Positions 62,727-64,000 of a stretch of 64,000 nucleotides of DNA are shown in pieces. The translations under genes were made by a program, and so were the position numbers. The stretch comes from Nocardioides marmorisolisilvae (GTDB lineage: Bacteria > Actinomycetota > Actinomycetes > Propionibacteriales > Nocardioidaceae). The stretch lies in assembly GCF_031656915.1 (NCBI RefSeq), contig NZ_CP134227.1, positions 682,001 to 746,000 on the forward strand, in the 5' to 3' direction. Position 1 is the first letter of the stretch. Every line of letters starts with the position of its first letter. The notes under the pieces are model-generated. The model made no database searches and was not told the origin of the DNA. It was given only the letters and a program-made list of their open reading frames with translations.

Positions 62727-64000
62727 TCAGCGGGGCATGCCCAGGATGCGCTCGGCGGCGACGTTGCGGAGGATCTGGGTGGTGCCGCCGGCGATCGACA
62801 GGCACCGGGTGTTGAGCAGCTCCCACACGTCGTCGCGTACCTCCTCGTCGCCCACGACCGCGCGCTCGCCGTGCATCCTGACCACCAGCTCGGCACCGTC
62901 CTGGCGGTTCCGCACGCCGAGGAGCTTCGCGACGCTCGACTCCGCGCCCGGCCCTTGGCCGGCCAGCGACCGCAGCACCGTGCGCACGGCGAGCAGCGAG
63001 CACACCGTCGACAGCGCCACCGAGTGGCCGACCTGCACGCGCTGTGCCGCCGGCGTCGCGTCGTCCACCAGCGCCACGGCACGCTCGGTGGACTTGCTCA
63101 GCTTGTTGCCGGCCATCGCCACCCGTTCGTTGACCAGGGTGGTCCGGGCCAGTCGCCAGCCGTCGTCGACCTTCCCGACCACGCAGTCGTCGGGCACGAA
63201 CACGTCGTCGAGGAACACCTCGTTGAACAGTGACTCCCCGGTGATCTCGCGCAGGGGCCGCACCTCCAGGCCGGGGCTGTTGCGCATGTCGACGAGGAAG
63301 TAGGTGATCCCCCGGTGCTGCGGGACGTCCGGGTTCGTGCGGGCCAGACAGATTCCCCAGTCGGCGCGCTCGGCGACCGAGGTCCACACCTTCTGGCCGG
63401 TCAGTCGCCAGCCGGCGCGCTGTCCTGAGCTCGGCGAGGGCTCGACCCGCACGGCGCGGGTGCGCAGCGAGGCCAGGTCGGAGCCGGAGCCCGGCTCGGA
63501 GAAGAGCTGGCACCAGACCAGCTCGCCGAGCAGCGAGGGCCGGACGAACCGATCCCGCTGCGCGTCGGTGCCGTGCTCGAGGATCGTCGGCAGCGCCCAG
63601 CCCGCGATCACGATGTCGGGCCGCACGACGCCCGCCCGGTCGAGCTCCTGATCGATGACGATCTGGGTCACGGGATCGGCGCCCACGCCGTACGGCGGCG
63701 ACCAGTGCGGCGTCAGGTATCCCGCGTCCACCAGCGCCCGCCGCTGCTCGTGGTCGGGCGCGGCTGCGATCGCCTCGCAGCGGGCCCGCACCTCGGAGCG
63801 CACCGCCTCGTCGCGCCCCTCGAGGTCGAGGTCGATCCGCCGGCGTACGCCGGCCGCCGCCCGGCCGGCGAGCCGCTCCGCCGCCGCGTCAGCGTCCCCC
63901 ACCAGCGCCCGGAGCGAGACGGCCCGGCGCAGGTAGAGGTGCGCGTCGTGCTCGAAGGTGAAGCCGATGCCGCCCAGCACCTGGATGCATGCCCTGGCGT
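62727..64000 (-). CDS. Two-domain acyl-CoA dehydrogenase, 5' part beyond window (FadE34-like)
   Basis: The frame is open to the window edge; 424 residues are visible. The first ~45 (CIQVLGGIGFTFEHDAHLYLRRA, key GGIGFTFEHDAHLY) are the C-terminal end of one acyl-CoA dehydrogenase unit. They are followed by a complete second unit (QLFSEPGSGSDLASLR, GQKVWTSVAERADWG, AGGTTQILRNVAAERILGMPR). An internal GTG at 63980 is therefore not the true start. The two-unit layout is that of FadE34 (ChsE3), which dehydrogenates longer bile-acid-type side chains; that identity is probable, not proven. Confidence 0.78.
   Translation of the reverse strand, partial: ARACIQVLGGIGFTFEHDAHLYLRRAVSLRALVGDADAAAERLAGRAAAGVRRRIDLDLEGRDEAVRSEVRARCEAIAAAPDHEQRRALVDAGYLTPHWSPPYGVGADPVTQIVIDQELDRAGVVRPDIVIAGWALPTILEHGTDAQRDRFVRPSLLGELVWCQLFSEPGSGSDLASLRTRAVRVEPSPSSGQRAGWRLTGQKVWTSVAERADWGICLARTNPDVPQHRGITYFLVDMRNSPGLEVRPLREITGESLFNEVFLDDVFVPDDCVVGKVDDGWRLARTTLVNERVAMAGNKLSKSTERAVALVDDATPAAQRVQVGHSVALSTVCSLLAVRTVLRSLAGQGPGAESSVAKLLGVRNRQDGAELVVRMHGERAVVGDEEVRDDVWELLNTRCLSIAGGTTQILRNVAAERILGMPR

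Overview
The window is about 70% GC, uses many GTG starts and shows 1-4 nt stop/start overlaps throughout, as expected of a high-GC actinobacterium. The content is that of a steroid (cholesterol or plant sterol) degrader. WhiB, KstR/KstR2-type control, DUF222-HNH and WS/DGAT genes fit an actinomycete. Nocardioidaceae (Nocardioides/Pimelobacter-like) is my inference, not something read directly. Gene order repeatedly mirrors the Mycobacterium tuberculosis cholesterol region (Rv3534c-Rv3570c), in broken blocks.

Left part, 1-18.6 kb: the C/D-ring (HIP) pathway. Two SDR genes face echA20-ipdA-ipdB-ipdC across a KstR2 operator. fadE30-ipdF-kstR2-fadA6 face fadD3-fadE31-fadE32-fadE33 across a second, sequence-identical operator. 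Between these blocks (5.4-10.2 kb) sits a xylose/ribose-type sugar ABC importer operon ending in a ROK regulator.

Middle, 18.6-33.3 kb: mostly unrelated genes. These are a PAS-PAS-receiver signalling protein convergent with a WhiB7-like gene, a DHA2 exporter with a divergent TetR regulator, a DUF222-HNH protein, an FtsX-type permease with two ATPases, malyl-CoA lyase and CitE-like lyase, a lipoprotein, an AbiEi-like protein and an orphan TetR C-terminal domain.

33.3-37 kb: hsaA-hsaD-hsaC-hsaB (A/B-ring opening) behind a near-consensus KstR box. 37-47 kb: zwf with a PrmC-like methyltransferase, a ClpP pair whose second member lacks the catalytic serine plus a convergent XRE regulator, and a module of family-2 glycosyltransferase, lipoprotein, OmpR-type regulator and GH6 hydrolase. 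Tandem 11-bp repeats lie before both transcription units of that module.

47-60.8 kb: hsaF-hsaG-hsaE facing kstD plus a MaoC hydratase; ltp2-chsH1-chsH2-chsE (a one-chain fusion of ChsE1 and ChsE2) facing an alpha/beta hydrolase; and a WS/DGAT acyltransferase facing an esterase. A KstR box lies in each of these three divergent gaps. The right end has a large secreted protein and the 3' part of a two-domain acyl-CoA dehydrogenase. Together the catabolic genes would shorten the side chain (ChsE/ChsH/Ltp2), desaturate and open rings A/B (KstD, HsaA-D), convert the ring A/B fragment to pyruvate and propionyl-CoA (HsaE-G), and degrade rings C/D (FadD3, IpdF, FadE30-33, EchA20, IpdABC, FadA6). No tRNA, rRNA, CRISPR array or insertion sequence was seen, and no gene-free stretch exceeds 300 bases.
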